The notes below the pieces were generated by a model that had not been told where the DNA came from, did not search any database, and saw only the letters and a list, made by a program, of their open reading frames with translations. Source: Eimeria necatrix (Eukaryota > Apicomplexa > Conoidasida > Eucoccidiorida > Eimeriidae). Taken from it: 23,729 bases of DNA. Position 1 is the first letter of the stretch. Each line of letters opens with the position of its first letter. The translations under genes and the position numbers were made by a program. Positions 8,781 to 19,072 of this stretch are shown piece after piece. The DNA lies in contig NW_013654445.1 in NCBI RefSeq assembly GCF_000499385.1, positions 1-23,729 on the forward strand, in the 5' to 3' direction.

Positions 8781-11700
8781 CGCATCATGGAAACGCACAT
8801 GCTAATGAACATAATCGTATGTATTTCAAAGCGGCATACTTCATCTTCTGGTCCAGGCTGTGCTTGCCATTGTTTCGTTAGCATACACGTGTCGTAAACT
8901 TCAATTCTACACTACACACTCCTTGAGAGCAAGCTGACGTTGCTGAGGAATTTCTCCTGCACTTGTACGTATTCTCTGGACCGTACGCAAGAATTGTCAT
9001 GCATAATCAAGGCTCAGCTTGCAAACGAAATGCACTCCCTTTTAAACGATTTATAACTGGAGAACGGACGGCCTGACAATACAACATGGACGTTCTGTCG
9101 TCAACATCTGCCCCTGCTAAATGTATACGCATACCCCTGCACGCACTACAGAACCTCGGAATGTAATGAGCGACACATGCCAGTGATTGAAAACGGCTAA
9201 ATCAAGCTCTGCAAAGCTATGCTTGCATTCTGTAACTCCTGACAAGAGTACCGTTCATAAAAATTCGACACGGTGTATACAACGAATTGAATCTTTCAGT
9301 CGCTTAGTATTTCCGACCGACAGTAAAACGAAGTAAATTAGTCATTTCTTTACCGGTCTTAGTTGTGAAAGAACGCCATGACCGGGACAAGCCGCTAGGC
9401 ATTCTGCGTTTTAATGTAATCACCACTCTAAAGGCGCCTGTGCCTCTCCTGGGTCTGCCGCGTAGAGGAACCCACAAATGCCAGTGCATAACGTAGGACT
9501 GCACGTCCAACAGGTATGGCATTCTGTTCGCTACCCTAGTGCATTTGCCATCAGAATATTGAATAGGATCGCAAAATGCTTTAGAAAACTGATGAATGCG
9601 TCACCAGCGAGACGCCAGTGTGAAGGCCTATAAGACATCGAAACCATGTTCACTTCCTTTCAGTTAAGTGAAATTGCGGTGGAGAACTATTGACCGCACT
9701 GGCAGAATGCTCTGAATTCCAGAATATCTGCGCCACTTGCAAGGGCATCAGCGGTAAACAAATCCTTGTGTTTAGGCTCGAAGTAGCGAGGACAAGGTCT
9801 GCCTCACCTGCAAACTACTACTGCGAGTGGTAGAAAGGCCCCCTTGGTAATAGAAACGTCGACACAGGCGTAGGCACAGAAAACCCACAGACTTGTTCAA
9901 ATATTTACGTTTATGCGAATAGCCTCTGTCAAAGCATTTCTTGGGCTGTCCGGCCGCCAACCTCGTGCACGCCACATTTCCAATAAAAGACACAAATAAT
10001 ACTCAGCGTATCTCTCCAAGAACAATGTCATTGAAATGACACATGGAAACGACTCGATTGTCACCCTTGTATACAATGCTCATAAATTCAATATGCCCCA
10101 TAACGGGTATCCCTCATAGGCCTACTCTGCGTAACGACAATGGAACAACCACATAGCCAGAATGTATGCTTGTGAGTATCACCTCTGAAGGTGGCTACCT
10201 TTGCATGTGGCGTACAACCTGAAAGCGTTGGCCTGCCGTTCATGTTTGCGTGCAGCATGATGCAAATGACACCACCCACATTGCTCAACTTTACTCTGTA
10301 ATAAGGAGACGAAATACTTGGCGTGCTGAAAGTATTTAATACGTTCCTTCTCGTGGTGACTGAGGATTAGAACAAGACCCCGGAAAAGCTGTTCCTGCAC
10401 ATGCAAAAACTTGGTCAGGTCGCTTCCCTGTATTCTGCGCCATCAAAACCTAGCACGCATACGGATCAGCACGCGCGCAACATTCCAGAAAGGCGCTGCC
10501 CGTTTCCTCGACCTTAAACTCTACATATCGTCACACGCGTTGTAATCTGTTTTCCCTGCATTTGCTACATGCGAGTCAGTACTCACTACACCACACTCTG
10601 AAGACTGCAGCTGAACGCTAAACAAAACGGAAGCACGCTTGTTTTAAAAAGGCCGGTGCAATGCGCCACAGGTCTGGAACAAAACAGATCAGGAGGACTT
10701 GTGGCATCTCTACACTGAGCCTTCGGTCCTGCACTCGGGCTAGTCGTAGTCACGTCCCGCCGTGGCTTCCAAAATGTCAACTTTACGTGTCTATGCTATT
10801 ACCAAACATTCGTATTGCTTAGAAGCCCTTGGCTTGAAGTAGCTAACGTACGGAAACCATACCTGCGTCCATAGAAGCACTCTTAAACCATTCATTTCGA
10901 GCATGTGCTAACTAAAATATATTATGAAAGCCGAACAATGCTCCATGCTCTTGACATGTTGGCTTGATCAGCTCGTTGCGCTGTAGGGAGGTTCACGTTG
11001 GTATGCTCGACGGATTCAGCGACGAACCCTGCATCTGTGCATGTAATGCCACTTCACTGCAAACGGCAAACGCATATTTAGATTCAGAATTACTAATGCC
11101 ACTATTTATTGTTATACCGACAAAACCTACAAACTGATGCCAAAGAACACTTACGACTCGCTTGTGTGCCAGCGCAGAAGCGTGACAGTTTGCTCCCGTC
11201 CGAATTTTTACATTTTCCATGTCACTCATTCCCTTACGAATGTGTGTGGGAAGCTTCATGTCAGACTCATGAAATTGGGAATATTTTACTTGCGGTCGGT
11301 CGACTGATACAATTCTCACATATATTGAATGCCAAACCACACACTGCGTATGTTCTCGATACCGTTTGCGTAATAAAAGTGTGAGCATCAGATAAATATA
11401 ATAATATGTTGTGGCTGCAGAGGAACATATCTCAAAATCCTCCCGTCAATGGCAATTCTTCTGCAGGGCATACTGTCTGGCGATACACCAGCATGCATGT
11501 TCTAGGTCTCGCATTTGCTGGCATAGTTTCATGTATAAAATCTAACAAAAGGGTACTAACGAGAAGATGTTACACTGTTAAGATCTTCCGCTGTAATGTA
11601 CCAAGACAGAATCGCATGCGGCTGCTCCAGAGTAATGTGAAAGCCCATTGCCAAAGTTCACTCATACGCAAAATCGATTGTTGCTTCAACATATTAGATT

Positions 11701-12646
11701 GCCAGCCACCACACATAAGACGCTATACCTACCTAACATGATGCATCGTTCTGAGGCGCCAAGGGTTCGGTATTTCCATGTGGTGACCTTAGTGGAACGG
11801 GTGATGTAAGGCCTTCGCCTCTATTTGTCAGGCACGAGGAAATGAAGCTGGCCGAGGGCAAAAGACGAAAACCGATGCATACAGATATCGCACGAGATCG
11901 ATGCGATGTCCATTCAGTAAACACATAATGCACGTAAACCGTGTGTTCTATAAGCAGCGCTTGCAGGTCTCCCGATTCCGTCGTCGTTCAGGCGCATTTC
12001 CAAAACATCTTCGTTAAGTGCATGCTGAGTCAATCAGCCAAGCATGAGTGGTTCTGTTGGGATTCTTACGACCTGCGGTAAAACAGCGAGCTGCCGTCCG
12101 GTGCTTACTGGCAAGCATTTTCCCGTTTCCTTCTTACTTAATGCACAAAGCCCATGCTAGTCTACTCTATACGCGACACCATAGTAAAAGCCTCAAGAAA
12201 GCCAATGTATTGTCGCGGAAAGGTAACATTCAAAATCACTACTCCCACGGATCACAAAGTTATTCTCACGGATTTTTGCTAGGCTTCTAACCTCAAATAC
12301 CATATGGAAAAGCAAGCGTCGAAACACCTGGAGGTTAGGATTCGGCAAACGTGAATTCATTCTTTCGGCAATAAAGAGAACAGCAGTCGTGCCATTATTT
12401 TCATCCTCATTGCTCCCCTTGGGCATTTCCATGGGCTGGCGATAATTATCATTATTCACTAAACAAATCTGAGAAGTAAAATCGTTTGCTCACGAAACCA
12501 TTCCCAAATCATCAGAATCTAAGCCATTAATGAGGCGTACACGGATTTCATGCGTTAATCCCTAGTGTGTTATTCCTAGCGTCTGCAAATTTCAAAGAGC
12601 ATTGACAGTATAATTTTACTGTCATTAGTTTCCTCTCTATTCCACA
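8781..12646. other. 3.9 kb with no supported gene
   Basis: Open frames do not exceed 131 codons (minus 10993-11388, with a 91-codon frame on the other strand over the same bases). An isolated donor-like GTGAGTAT occurs near 10170. GCATGC hexamers lie at 11491, 11614 and 12020. No tandem repeat, long inverted repeat or RNA gene was seen. The pyrimidine tract ending at 12647 belongs to the next region. Confidence 0.4.
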
Positions 12647-12663
12647 GTGGATGAATGCGTTGA

Positions 12664-13074
12664 GTGCTGCAAGCGCTATGTGCGACTTCACAATGCAGGG
12701 AGCATACAAGCTGTTTTTTACGAACACTCCAGAACCCACCGCATTTTCATTCACCGTGTTCCGTTCATGAGTTCCTGGGAGCCCGTCGCCAGTCCACTGA
12801 CGTTTTTAAAGAGGCGCCGAACTTTATGTCTGAAGGACGTAAACCACAAATGAGGCTCACACGGACTCTAAGCGTCGAATCGCAAGCTCATTTCCGCAAA
12901 CGTGAGCCGTTAAAAAAATGCATGGACCGTAAAATGCCTCACCAAGAAAACGCAGGGCCATCTAAAGGCACAGATTTGCTTGTTCTGGTCACTCCTAGTG
13001 CCTTCAAGCTGAGAGACCGCACGAAGTCTGTCAAGCTACCTACCCGCTGGATGTTCGAAACAGTTGAAAAATGA
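12664..13074 (+). CDS. Candidate coding exon, 136 codons, unknown product
   Basis: A frame of 136 codons from a GTG (the first ATG is about 55 codons in, at FMSEGRKPQM) to TGA at 13072-13074. A strong acceptor-like sequence, TTTCCTCTCTATTCCACAG, ends at 12647; in this frame a TGA follows at 12661, so a second acceptor-like site (CTTCACAATGCAG, about 12697) would suit it better. All three plus frames are unusually open just after 12647. The second half is basic and hydrophilic with a short hydrophobic run, TDLLVLVTPSAF. No domain was recognised. It overlaps the next ATG frame (13071) by four bases. It may be a terminal exon of an intron-containing gene, or chance. Confidence 0.28.
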   Translation: MLQALCATSQCREHTSCFLRTLQNPPHFHSPCSVHEFLGARRQSTDVFKEAPNFMSEGRKPQMRLTRTLSVESQAHFRKREPLKKCMDRKMPHQENAGPSKGTDLLVLVTPSAFKLRDRTKSVKLPTRWMFETVEK

Positions 13075-13430
13075 AGCACGACCTTTGTGTAGTAAAGTGG
13101 TTTGCTTCGGAGACTACATTACCCTTGCAAAATGTTGAGATCCTTCCGATGATTGATGTCATGGCGGGAAACGTCTTTTGCACACTTGCCTACGCTGCCA
13201 TGTCATCATCTTCAACAGAAGACCAAAAGCCGGCTTTAACACTCTGTGGCAAGTGCAGAGGTAAAAGCAAAACTGTGATCACTCGCACCATCACAGGAGA
13301 GCCTTTTTGTGTGGGTACCTATGCTGGGGCATCACGGGAGGAGACGTACGAGCTGGATTCACAAAAGAAATCCTTGTATTCGCTAATATTCGTATGTGAA
13401 CTCACGAGCATGTCCTGTAACTGCGGTTGA
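13071..13430 (+). CDS. 119-codon ATG frame, unknown product
   Basis: Starts at an ATG overlapping the preceding stop (ATGA) and ends in TGA. The product has a CGKC pair in the middle (LTLCGKCRGKSK), a hydrophobic stretch near residues 24-44 and a final CNCG; there is no complete known motif. A possible donor (GCAGAG/GTAAAA) lies at about 13260. The opposite strand carries an equally open frame over 13319-13555, so at most one is likely to be real. Confidence 0.2.
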   Translation: MKHDLCVVKWFASETTLPLQNVEILPMIDVMAGNVFCTLAYAAMSSSSTEDQKPALTLCGKCRGKSKTVITRTITGEPFCVGTYAGASREETYELDSQKKSLYSLIFVCELTSMSCNCG

Positions 13431-13555
13431 CACATGGTGCCCGCCAATGAGAACCTGAAGTCGAGCGAAGATTGTTGTGCAGCAGACGACGAATATGCGT
13501 CGCAACGAATCTTGTTCACTGTCAACACAAGCGGAAGATGAACAAGCAGTACAAA
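13319..13555 (-). CDS. Candidate minus-strand exon preceded by a strong acceptor
   Basis: On the minus strand a pyrimidine-rich tract (TCTTCTGCTCTTCTGTCCAG) ends at 13556-13557 and is followed in frame by 78 codons and a TAG at 13319. The segment begins with a hydrophobic stretch, FVLLVHLPLVLTV, then a serine-rich hydrophilic part containing SLDFRFSLAG and SEYKDFFCESSSY. The frame is also open upstream of the acceptor for about 28 codons. The hydrophobic start could be a secretion signal or chance. It is antisense to the 13071-13430 frame; neither can be preferred from sequence alone. Confidence 0.25.
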   Translation of the reverse strand, partial: FVLLVHLPLVLTVNKIRCDAYSSSAAQQSSLDFRFSLAGTMCQPQLQDMLVSSHTNISEYKDFFCESSSYVSSRDAPA

Positions 13556-13994
13556 CTGGACAGAAGAGCAGAAGAGCGGAGATCTTCCATAGTCTGCGAG
13601 CCTGATAGGGCTCGGAGGTACGCTATGCTGCTTTAATCAAGCACGCACCCGCGAGTAGTCAAAGTTCCTTGTACGCTTGTACGCATATCTGATGCATCTG
13701 CAGGTGGCTCACAGTCTTACGCCCGTGGACATCGCAGATCCCCGCCAGAACACTCACAGGAACAGCTTGCAAGACGCTAGACTTCTTCAATTTGCCGAAG
13801 TGCACCGGTTCCTTTTAATACCTGCACCTATTTTTTTTGCGTGCAGAGCCTCAATAATGCTGATACATTGCGCCAACCAACCAACATACCAGCAAGTCCG
13901 CAAAACCAATATTAGGGATACACCGCGTTTCATGGGCATTGTTCACATCATGCACTGCCTTTGCAAATTGACGCAACGTACGACCTGTATCCAG

Positions 13995-14394
13995 CAAGGC
14001 GCTCTTTATCACATATTATCGTGGCAGGCTTGAAACAGTTTTTCCCCTTGAGATCCTGCAAGATTCTAAAGCGGAGGATGATTCGATTTCCCAGCGAAAT
14101 CAAATATGCGGAAGCGCAAAACCACGAACTGCATGTTGTCGACGAACGCGCTCTGTGTCGGCGCACGTAAATAGTGGACGAGTCACAGGTGAGTATCCTC
14201 GCGCTCACTTTCTATGCGTTTGCATCATGCTTCATAGAAGAATCATGAAGGGCCTAATGACCCGCCAACTGCAGAAAAATGGGGTTGGGGATATGCGCAG
14301 ATGTTCCATTGCAGCACGCCAAATTTTCGAGGCGCCGTATACTTGCTGGTACCTGTGGCGATCGTTTGCAAAGCCTCCCTGTGACTCACGTCCT
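13995..14394 (+). CDS. Candidate spliced gene fragment: exons 13995-14188 and 14315-14394
   Basis: GTCACAG/GTGAGTATC at 14188/14189 is a full donor consensus and ATGTTCCATTGCAG ending at 14314 a good acceptor, giving a 126-nt intron. The 5' exon could begin after ATCCAG at 13994 and is open for 64 codons, containing ALFITYYRGRLETVFPLEIL and then DSKAEDDSISQRN. Splicing joins in phase 1 to ARQIFEAPYTCWYLWRSFAK, and a further donor-like CCT/GTAAGC sits at 14394/14395. The intron length is a multiple of three and the frame also reads through it, so the open frame does not prove splicing. Upstream, an acceptor with eight T's (ending about 13846) suggests more exons, but no full model could be made. 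Product unknown. Confidence 0.3.
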
Positions 14395-14703
14395 GTAAGC
14401 ACAAAACAGTCGTTCTGTTAGGCCGTCAAGACAAACGAAGCCTCTGGCCAGGTTTGCTCCTTAGACCGAAAGGTGCAAAGCATGGCTTTTTGTTGTTGAT
14501 GTCCTTTACTTGGCGGCATCCTGCAAAGCAGCCACTTCAAGCCATGCCCTCTACGGGTGGGAACACAATCTCCATGACTGCTTCTGGAAAAAGCACCACA
14601 TACACGACGGGATAATTCATAGAAATGGAGCCACAATAAGTATATTTGCCAGTTGTCTGTGCATTGGACGAGCAGTTTTCGTATTAGTTTAACACAAAAT
14701 TTT
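14395..14703. other. No supported gene
   Basis: Overlapping frames of 102 codons (minus 14418-14726) and 60 codons (plus 14510-14692) occupy the same bases, and neither has splice or composition support. Nothing else is seen. Confidence 0.4.
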
Positions 14704-14789
14704 TCAAACAGCAAGATGAAAGTCACACACTGCGCTGGCTGTTAAGTCAAACAGCAAGATGAAAGTCACACACTGCACTGGCTGTTAAG
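14704..14789. repeat. 43-bp tandem duplication, one mismatch
   Basis: The unit at 14704-14746 is repeated at 14747-14789 with a single G/A difference (CTGCGCTGG against CTGCACTGG). The unit length is not a multiple of three. No role is evident. Confidence 0.95.
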
Positions 14790-15360
14790 CCATTCAGCTC
14801 CCCATGAGTGCCTCTCACGGTCTGAGAATAACGCCAACGCGATTAGGATGTCAAGGCTTCATACAGCCAAAAGTGCAATATTTTCGTGCGGTTCAGGGAT
14901 ACGAAAGGCACGTCGTGAACACTCGCATTGATGCAGCAGTATCAGAGGTGGAGCGAGGCCGCTGAATTCCAGCGAACTTATGTGCAAAATCATTTAGAGC
15001 GCCAGTATATGCTCCTGCTCCACTACAACAGTCGCTCCTGTTCAGCGTACGAGGTCTTTGCCACTCGGCTAACGGGAGACCCTAGTGTATATCCGTTAAT
15101 GCCCCTTTTGAATCGCCTCTATTGCAATTAATACTGCAGACGGAGCTCGACTCATTCTTCGTTGCTTCCACAGTATTAAGCGTTACTATAGCAGGTAACG
15201 CACATGCTGGTCGGGTACATCGCGGGCTATGCGTACCTCGTAGCGTCCATAATACTCGTTCACAATACGTTTCAAGGTCCCGTGAGTTACACGTGTCCCG
15301 AATATTTTTTCCTGCATTTCACCGTCCTTCCCAACGACTCAGGATGGCGCCATACTATAT

Positions 15361-15402
15361 GAAGGCCGAGACTGCGCTCCGGAGAGCGCAGTCTCGGCCT
15401 TC
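15361..15402. repeat. Perfect hairpin: 19-bp stem, 4-nt loop
   Basis: GAAGGCCGAGACTGCGCTC (15361-15379) is followed by CGGA and then its exact reverse complement (15384-15402). Thirteen of the 19 pairs are G-C. Eight bases upstream is a separate perfect 10-bp palindrome ATGGCGCCAT (15344-15353), and a 7-bp inverted repeat (GCGTTAC...GTAACGC) lies at 15180-15201. The stem is shorter than usual for a pre-miRNA. It could be a structured RNA element, a protein-binding site, a product of template switching, or a fold-back artefact of library preparation. Confidence 0.95.
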
Positions 15403-17687
15403 GGTCATCAACCTGGGATAGTTAGACGCCTTGATTGCCACAGGCCGATTCACCACTTCCCTACTTGATTAATGCCAAAATCGGGTATCTCCAGCAACCC
15501 GATACGTACAAAGTATGTGTAATGGCAGAAACATAATCTTGAAAGCATTGTAGAGGAGATCCATTCCCTGAGAAACGGAAAACATCATGAAAGAACGGAC
15601 TCTCTGCTCATTATATATCATTGCACTGCTGTTTATATCTAGTAAACACTGATAGAAAAATTTATCCCTGCACTACGTCAAGGTTTCAAGTTTTGCTCGA
15701 TTTTGCGAAATTAAAAGTCAGCAGTTAGAGGCATCTTTTGCAGCTCTGCATGCACAAGCCGTCCGTAGCTCATCATCGTTTACAACGTACATCCTAGCCA
15801 ACGCCCTTCTGGGGAAGCCATTGAAGGATCCTTGTACAATTTCAACTAAGGGTCCCATAATCATCTAGTGCCTTTTCAATATGTCGTGTGATTCACGTTT
15901 TTACTCGACAGCAGCTAATGTAGCGGCCTCTTTGCTTTTGTGATCAAAAAAATATTTCCTGTGGGCGTTCTGCGCAATGGTTCTATAGACGTCTGTGGCC
16001 TTGTCATACAATACAGGTTTTGCAAGCGGCATTTGTCCACTGAATGACGAGGCACTTGTAGTCTGTAGATACTTTGCAGGAAGCCTGCTTAGTTCGCAGA
16101 TAATTCAGGTGCTCAAACTATGAGGTGACCGTATCACATAGTGGTCCTTACCAGCTATAACCATGCAATTGACTTCTATCTAAACTATTTCAGAGGTCAC
16201 ACCTTTCGCCGGGTCTCTACGCTATTATGAATGAGTGCAGTCTGACCGTTTACTCCACTACTGTCGCTACACTACTGTAGGAAAAAACGAGTGGTAGAAT
16301 GAGAGCAACGTAAGGGTCCAGCGCTTCTCCTTCCGCAAAGCAACCTGGCGTTATTGGCTTTATTGACAGAACTCTTCTCCTAAGAAATGGATTTAAACGC
16401 GAACTGCTGCGACGGATAAATGCTTCCAATGAAAATGCGGCAGTCAGGTTATTCCTTATTCCTCCGAAGTTGCGTGGTTTCCGCATCGTGTACGCATGAG
16501 TGCACCATTAGATATTTGAATCTCACAATCTGCTTCAAGAACTCGAAAGGGTATGCCAGTGCGTATCATGTTAAAAAATAGTGCTTTCTCGGTTCTAAAA
16601 TTCAAATTTGGGGGCACAGTGGACGAATCTCCCATGGCACAGCAAATGAGAGCCTGTAAATGCCTCTCACGAATCGAAATGCAGGATATTTTCTCACATA
16701 ACAACTTACTGGACTGCTAATGCATACCGTGAAATCATCTGCAGCAAGCATGAGATTATACTCTGAGCACTATAAAGAGCGACGCAAACGGACTGTCTGA
16801 TGCTCCAGGGAGTTTCAAGCTGTCACCAGCCTCATAGGAACTCTCCTGGGTCACTCGTTACACCACTAACGCATACCGAAAGCCCTGCATTCAAATGAAA
16901 AGCAGACATGCATTTGCCTTCCTCCACGCTAGCACCCTAGGAAGCCCCTACAGCGCATGGCAGGCACAACTAAACATCAGAGAGGCATACGGCGTAAATT
17001 TTTATTTCCACACGCACTTTCTAGAGAGCCACCAACTGCCTGAGACATTTAAACGTTTATAACTCCTCGGAAACACTATGTACTCAACACCATGTCCTAC
17101 TCACCCAGAAAATGTGAAAATAATGTCAAGCGGCCATTTCATACCTCGCTTGTGATACAGCCAGGTGAAATTCTCCAAGCTACATATGTTGTCACATTAC
17201 ACCGAACAATAAGCCCATAACTGCACGTATCCATAGTCTTCGTTCGGTCTTCCTCACAAAAGTGTCACGCACTGTAAATGATTACAAAATAACGGCGTAC
17301 AAAGCTGTAGCTCTTTTCTAATAGAAAGAATCTCACTTGAGCCTGAACTGCGCTGTGATAGAATACATGGATTAACTTGGCCGCTGCTGCTACTTCATAG
17401 GGGCTTTTTCCGTGTTTGTACTATTTTATTCAATGAAACCTACTAGCTGGTGAAGCACCACGAAGACACCATGGCAAACTTCTTGTGGGACGCATTCCCT
17501 GTCTGTGTATAAGTTGCTTCAAACACACTTTAAAAGGTTTGCTTTCAGTCAGAAGCCGGCCAGTTCAAAACGCATCTCTGCGCGTAAGAGGCGTCAAAGG
17601 AAGGAGCGTTACTCTGTAACTGCTATATCGCCTGATCATTCTACCAACAGTCGCAATTTTGCTCGAGCTGTACTTGTGGCCTTCAAA
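15403..17687. other. 2.3 kb with no supported gene
   Basis: The longest frames are 78 and 82 codons on the minus strand (16250-16704, two different frames), without splice or composition support. One GCATGC hexamer lies at 15748. A 62-codon plus frame (17505-17693) is rich in Lys and Arg and follows a TTTGCTTTCAG acceptor-like site, but a donor-like GTAAGAG interrupts it and I do not call it. Confidence 0.4.
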
Positions 17688-17720
17688 TGTTGATGGTGAC
17701 TCTTCGAGGCACCATCAACA
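17688..17720. repeat. Hairpin: 11-bp stem, one mismatch, 3-bp stem, TTC loop
   Basis: TGTTGATGGTG (17688-17698) pairs exactly with CACCATCAACA (17710-17720). After an A/G mismatch, CTC pairs with GAG around TTC, giving 14 pairs in 33 nt. It begins at the TGA (17691-17693) of a short Lys/Arg-rich plus-strand frame, a position resembling a 3'-UTR stem-loop, but it does not match the histone stem-loop consensus. Confidence 0.8.
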
Positions 17721-18607
17721 GTGGTACGCAAACCCTGAAAGCAAAGTAACCATAATCCGCTACGACAGTGTAGAAGAGAATGAAAAGAGCGTGCTAGTCA
17801 AATGAACACGTCCAAGAAACAGATGCACTTGCTGCGGAACCGCGCAAACAATAGTATGAACGTCTCACCTTCTTTGCATTGGCAGAATCATCACACTTTT
17901 ACTGACGAGGCATGACACCACGTTGAATTTATAGTTCTACGTCTGTGACGTATGGTATAGATCCTCTAATGATTCCAATGCTAAAGAAAACGAAACTAGC
18001 CTTAAAGGGCAAAACGGCTTCGTACGGAAAGCAACAGCGAAGCCAGACACGCAGCGAGCGCATATGAGTGACATTCCACCTGGTCTGCGGTGCAAATGAC
18101 GCTTCAAACACATCACATCAAATTAGATTTCCTCGGCACCTCTGTAAATTTTAATCATATGCCCTCAAAATCTTCATGCCACAGTGTTTCAGTTGCAAGA
18201 AGTCACGTAACCAGAAAAGGTGGAAGCAACGATGAAGCTCGTCGAAAAGCGGCATAGACGACTGTAGTCGATTACTTGTAGTCTCAAGGATCTGACGAAC
18301 ATTCACCAAGGATGAAAAACCAATACTTTTGTGCACAGAGCGCAGACCCGATGAAAATATTCCCGTACTTCGATTCGAGAGTGCCGCTCTGCGCAAGCAA
18401 CCCTTGATGAAGAAAAGTCCAAGATGCTCCAAAATTACCAGACACTTAAAAACCCCTCTATAGCTGAATTAAGGAAGCCCACTTCCTATTTAAAATTGGG
18501 CGACTTCATTTTGAGTCTTGCACTACTTTGAGAGGGATCACAAAACACACCGAATTGTGATCGACAAACACGACATTCAACTTTTGTGTGATGAATGCAA
18601 CCAAAAG
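17721..18607. other. No supported gene
   Basis: Short frames only (minus 18151-18432, 93 codons; minus 17929-18111, 60 codons). The bases from about 18515 onward are open on the plus strand and may be the 5' part of the exon called from 18608. Confidence 0.4.
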
Positions 18608-19072
18608 ATGCTTGTAAAGAACTCATCTGTTGTCAGACAATACGCCACTTCAGCACAGAATCTGTGGCTAACAGGACCGATGGCAGCAAAAAGTACGACA
18701 CAAAGGAAGATGCAAGCGAAAATTCCCCGGGTCTTTAGAGCAGGTCGCAAATCTGTTTTGGAGGGACACTGGAAGGTAGACCGCTTACGGTCTGAATTTC
18801 ATGAGACGCAGAGTTAGTAGGAGAAAACTGTCAACAAGACAGCACCAACAGCCACTCAAGAGTAGGTTTTGACTGTGCACGCACAGCCAGCTAGGGCGTG
18901 GCGCACGGCATCTGCGACTGCCAGGGAGACAGAGGAAACACTCAGCAGCTTTCATCCCATCTCTTGTTTTCAGAAAGTCAAAAGGCACAATTTCCGCGAT
19001 AATATGACTCTTCCTGTTGCCGAAGGATACCAAAATCTCCAGAGGAGTCAGTTACGTGAAATGCAACAGTAG
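18608..19072 (+). CDS. Candidate two-exon gene: 18608-18775 and 18974-19072
   Basis: The 5' exon is open from 18515 and its first ATG is at 18608. It ends at CTGGAAG/GTAGAC (18775/18776). The acceptor ATCTCTTGTTTTCAG ends at 18973, giving a 198-nt intron, and joins in phase 0 to KVKRHNFRDNMTLPVAEGYQ and on to a TAG at 19070-19072. From the ATG the product would be 88 residues, strongly basic, starting MLVKNSSVVRQYATSAQNLW; no domain, signal or membrane segment was recognised. The donor is mediocre and the acceptor good. The 5' open part contains a CDECNQK motif (one CxxC), which could be coding if an upstream exon exists. It may be a chance arrangement. Confidence 0.25.

Noticed and set aside
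9208..9234. Weak resemblance to TTCTGCAAGCAAATGCTTACATTC in the dispersed repeat at 187-448
   Set aside because: Only about 25 bp align, with several mismatches and no flanking similarity.
12849..12880. AATGAGGCTCAC also found at 8447, suggesting a third copy of the segmental duplication
   Set aside because: A 12-mer match is expected many times in a window this size, and the surrounding bases do not align.
13595..13616. CGAGCC...GGCTCG stem resembling a bacterial terminator
   Set aside because: Only a 6-bp stem, no T run, and the window looks eukaryotic.
15391..15412. TCTCGGCCTT followed by TCATCAA recalls the 5' part of U2 snRNA
   Set aside because: The similarity stops after about ten bases; the branch-recognition and Sm-site regions of U2 are absent, and the bases are one arm of the hairpin.
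15122..15421. 99-codon plus-strand frame running through the perfect hairpin
   Set aside because: Chance-length frame from a non-ATG start. The hairpin half of its codons is better explained by the inverted repeat than by coding.
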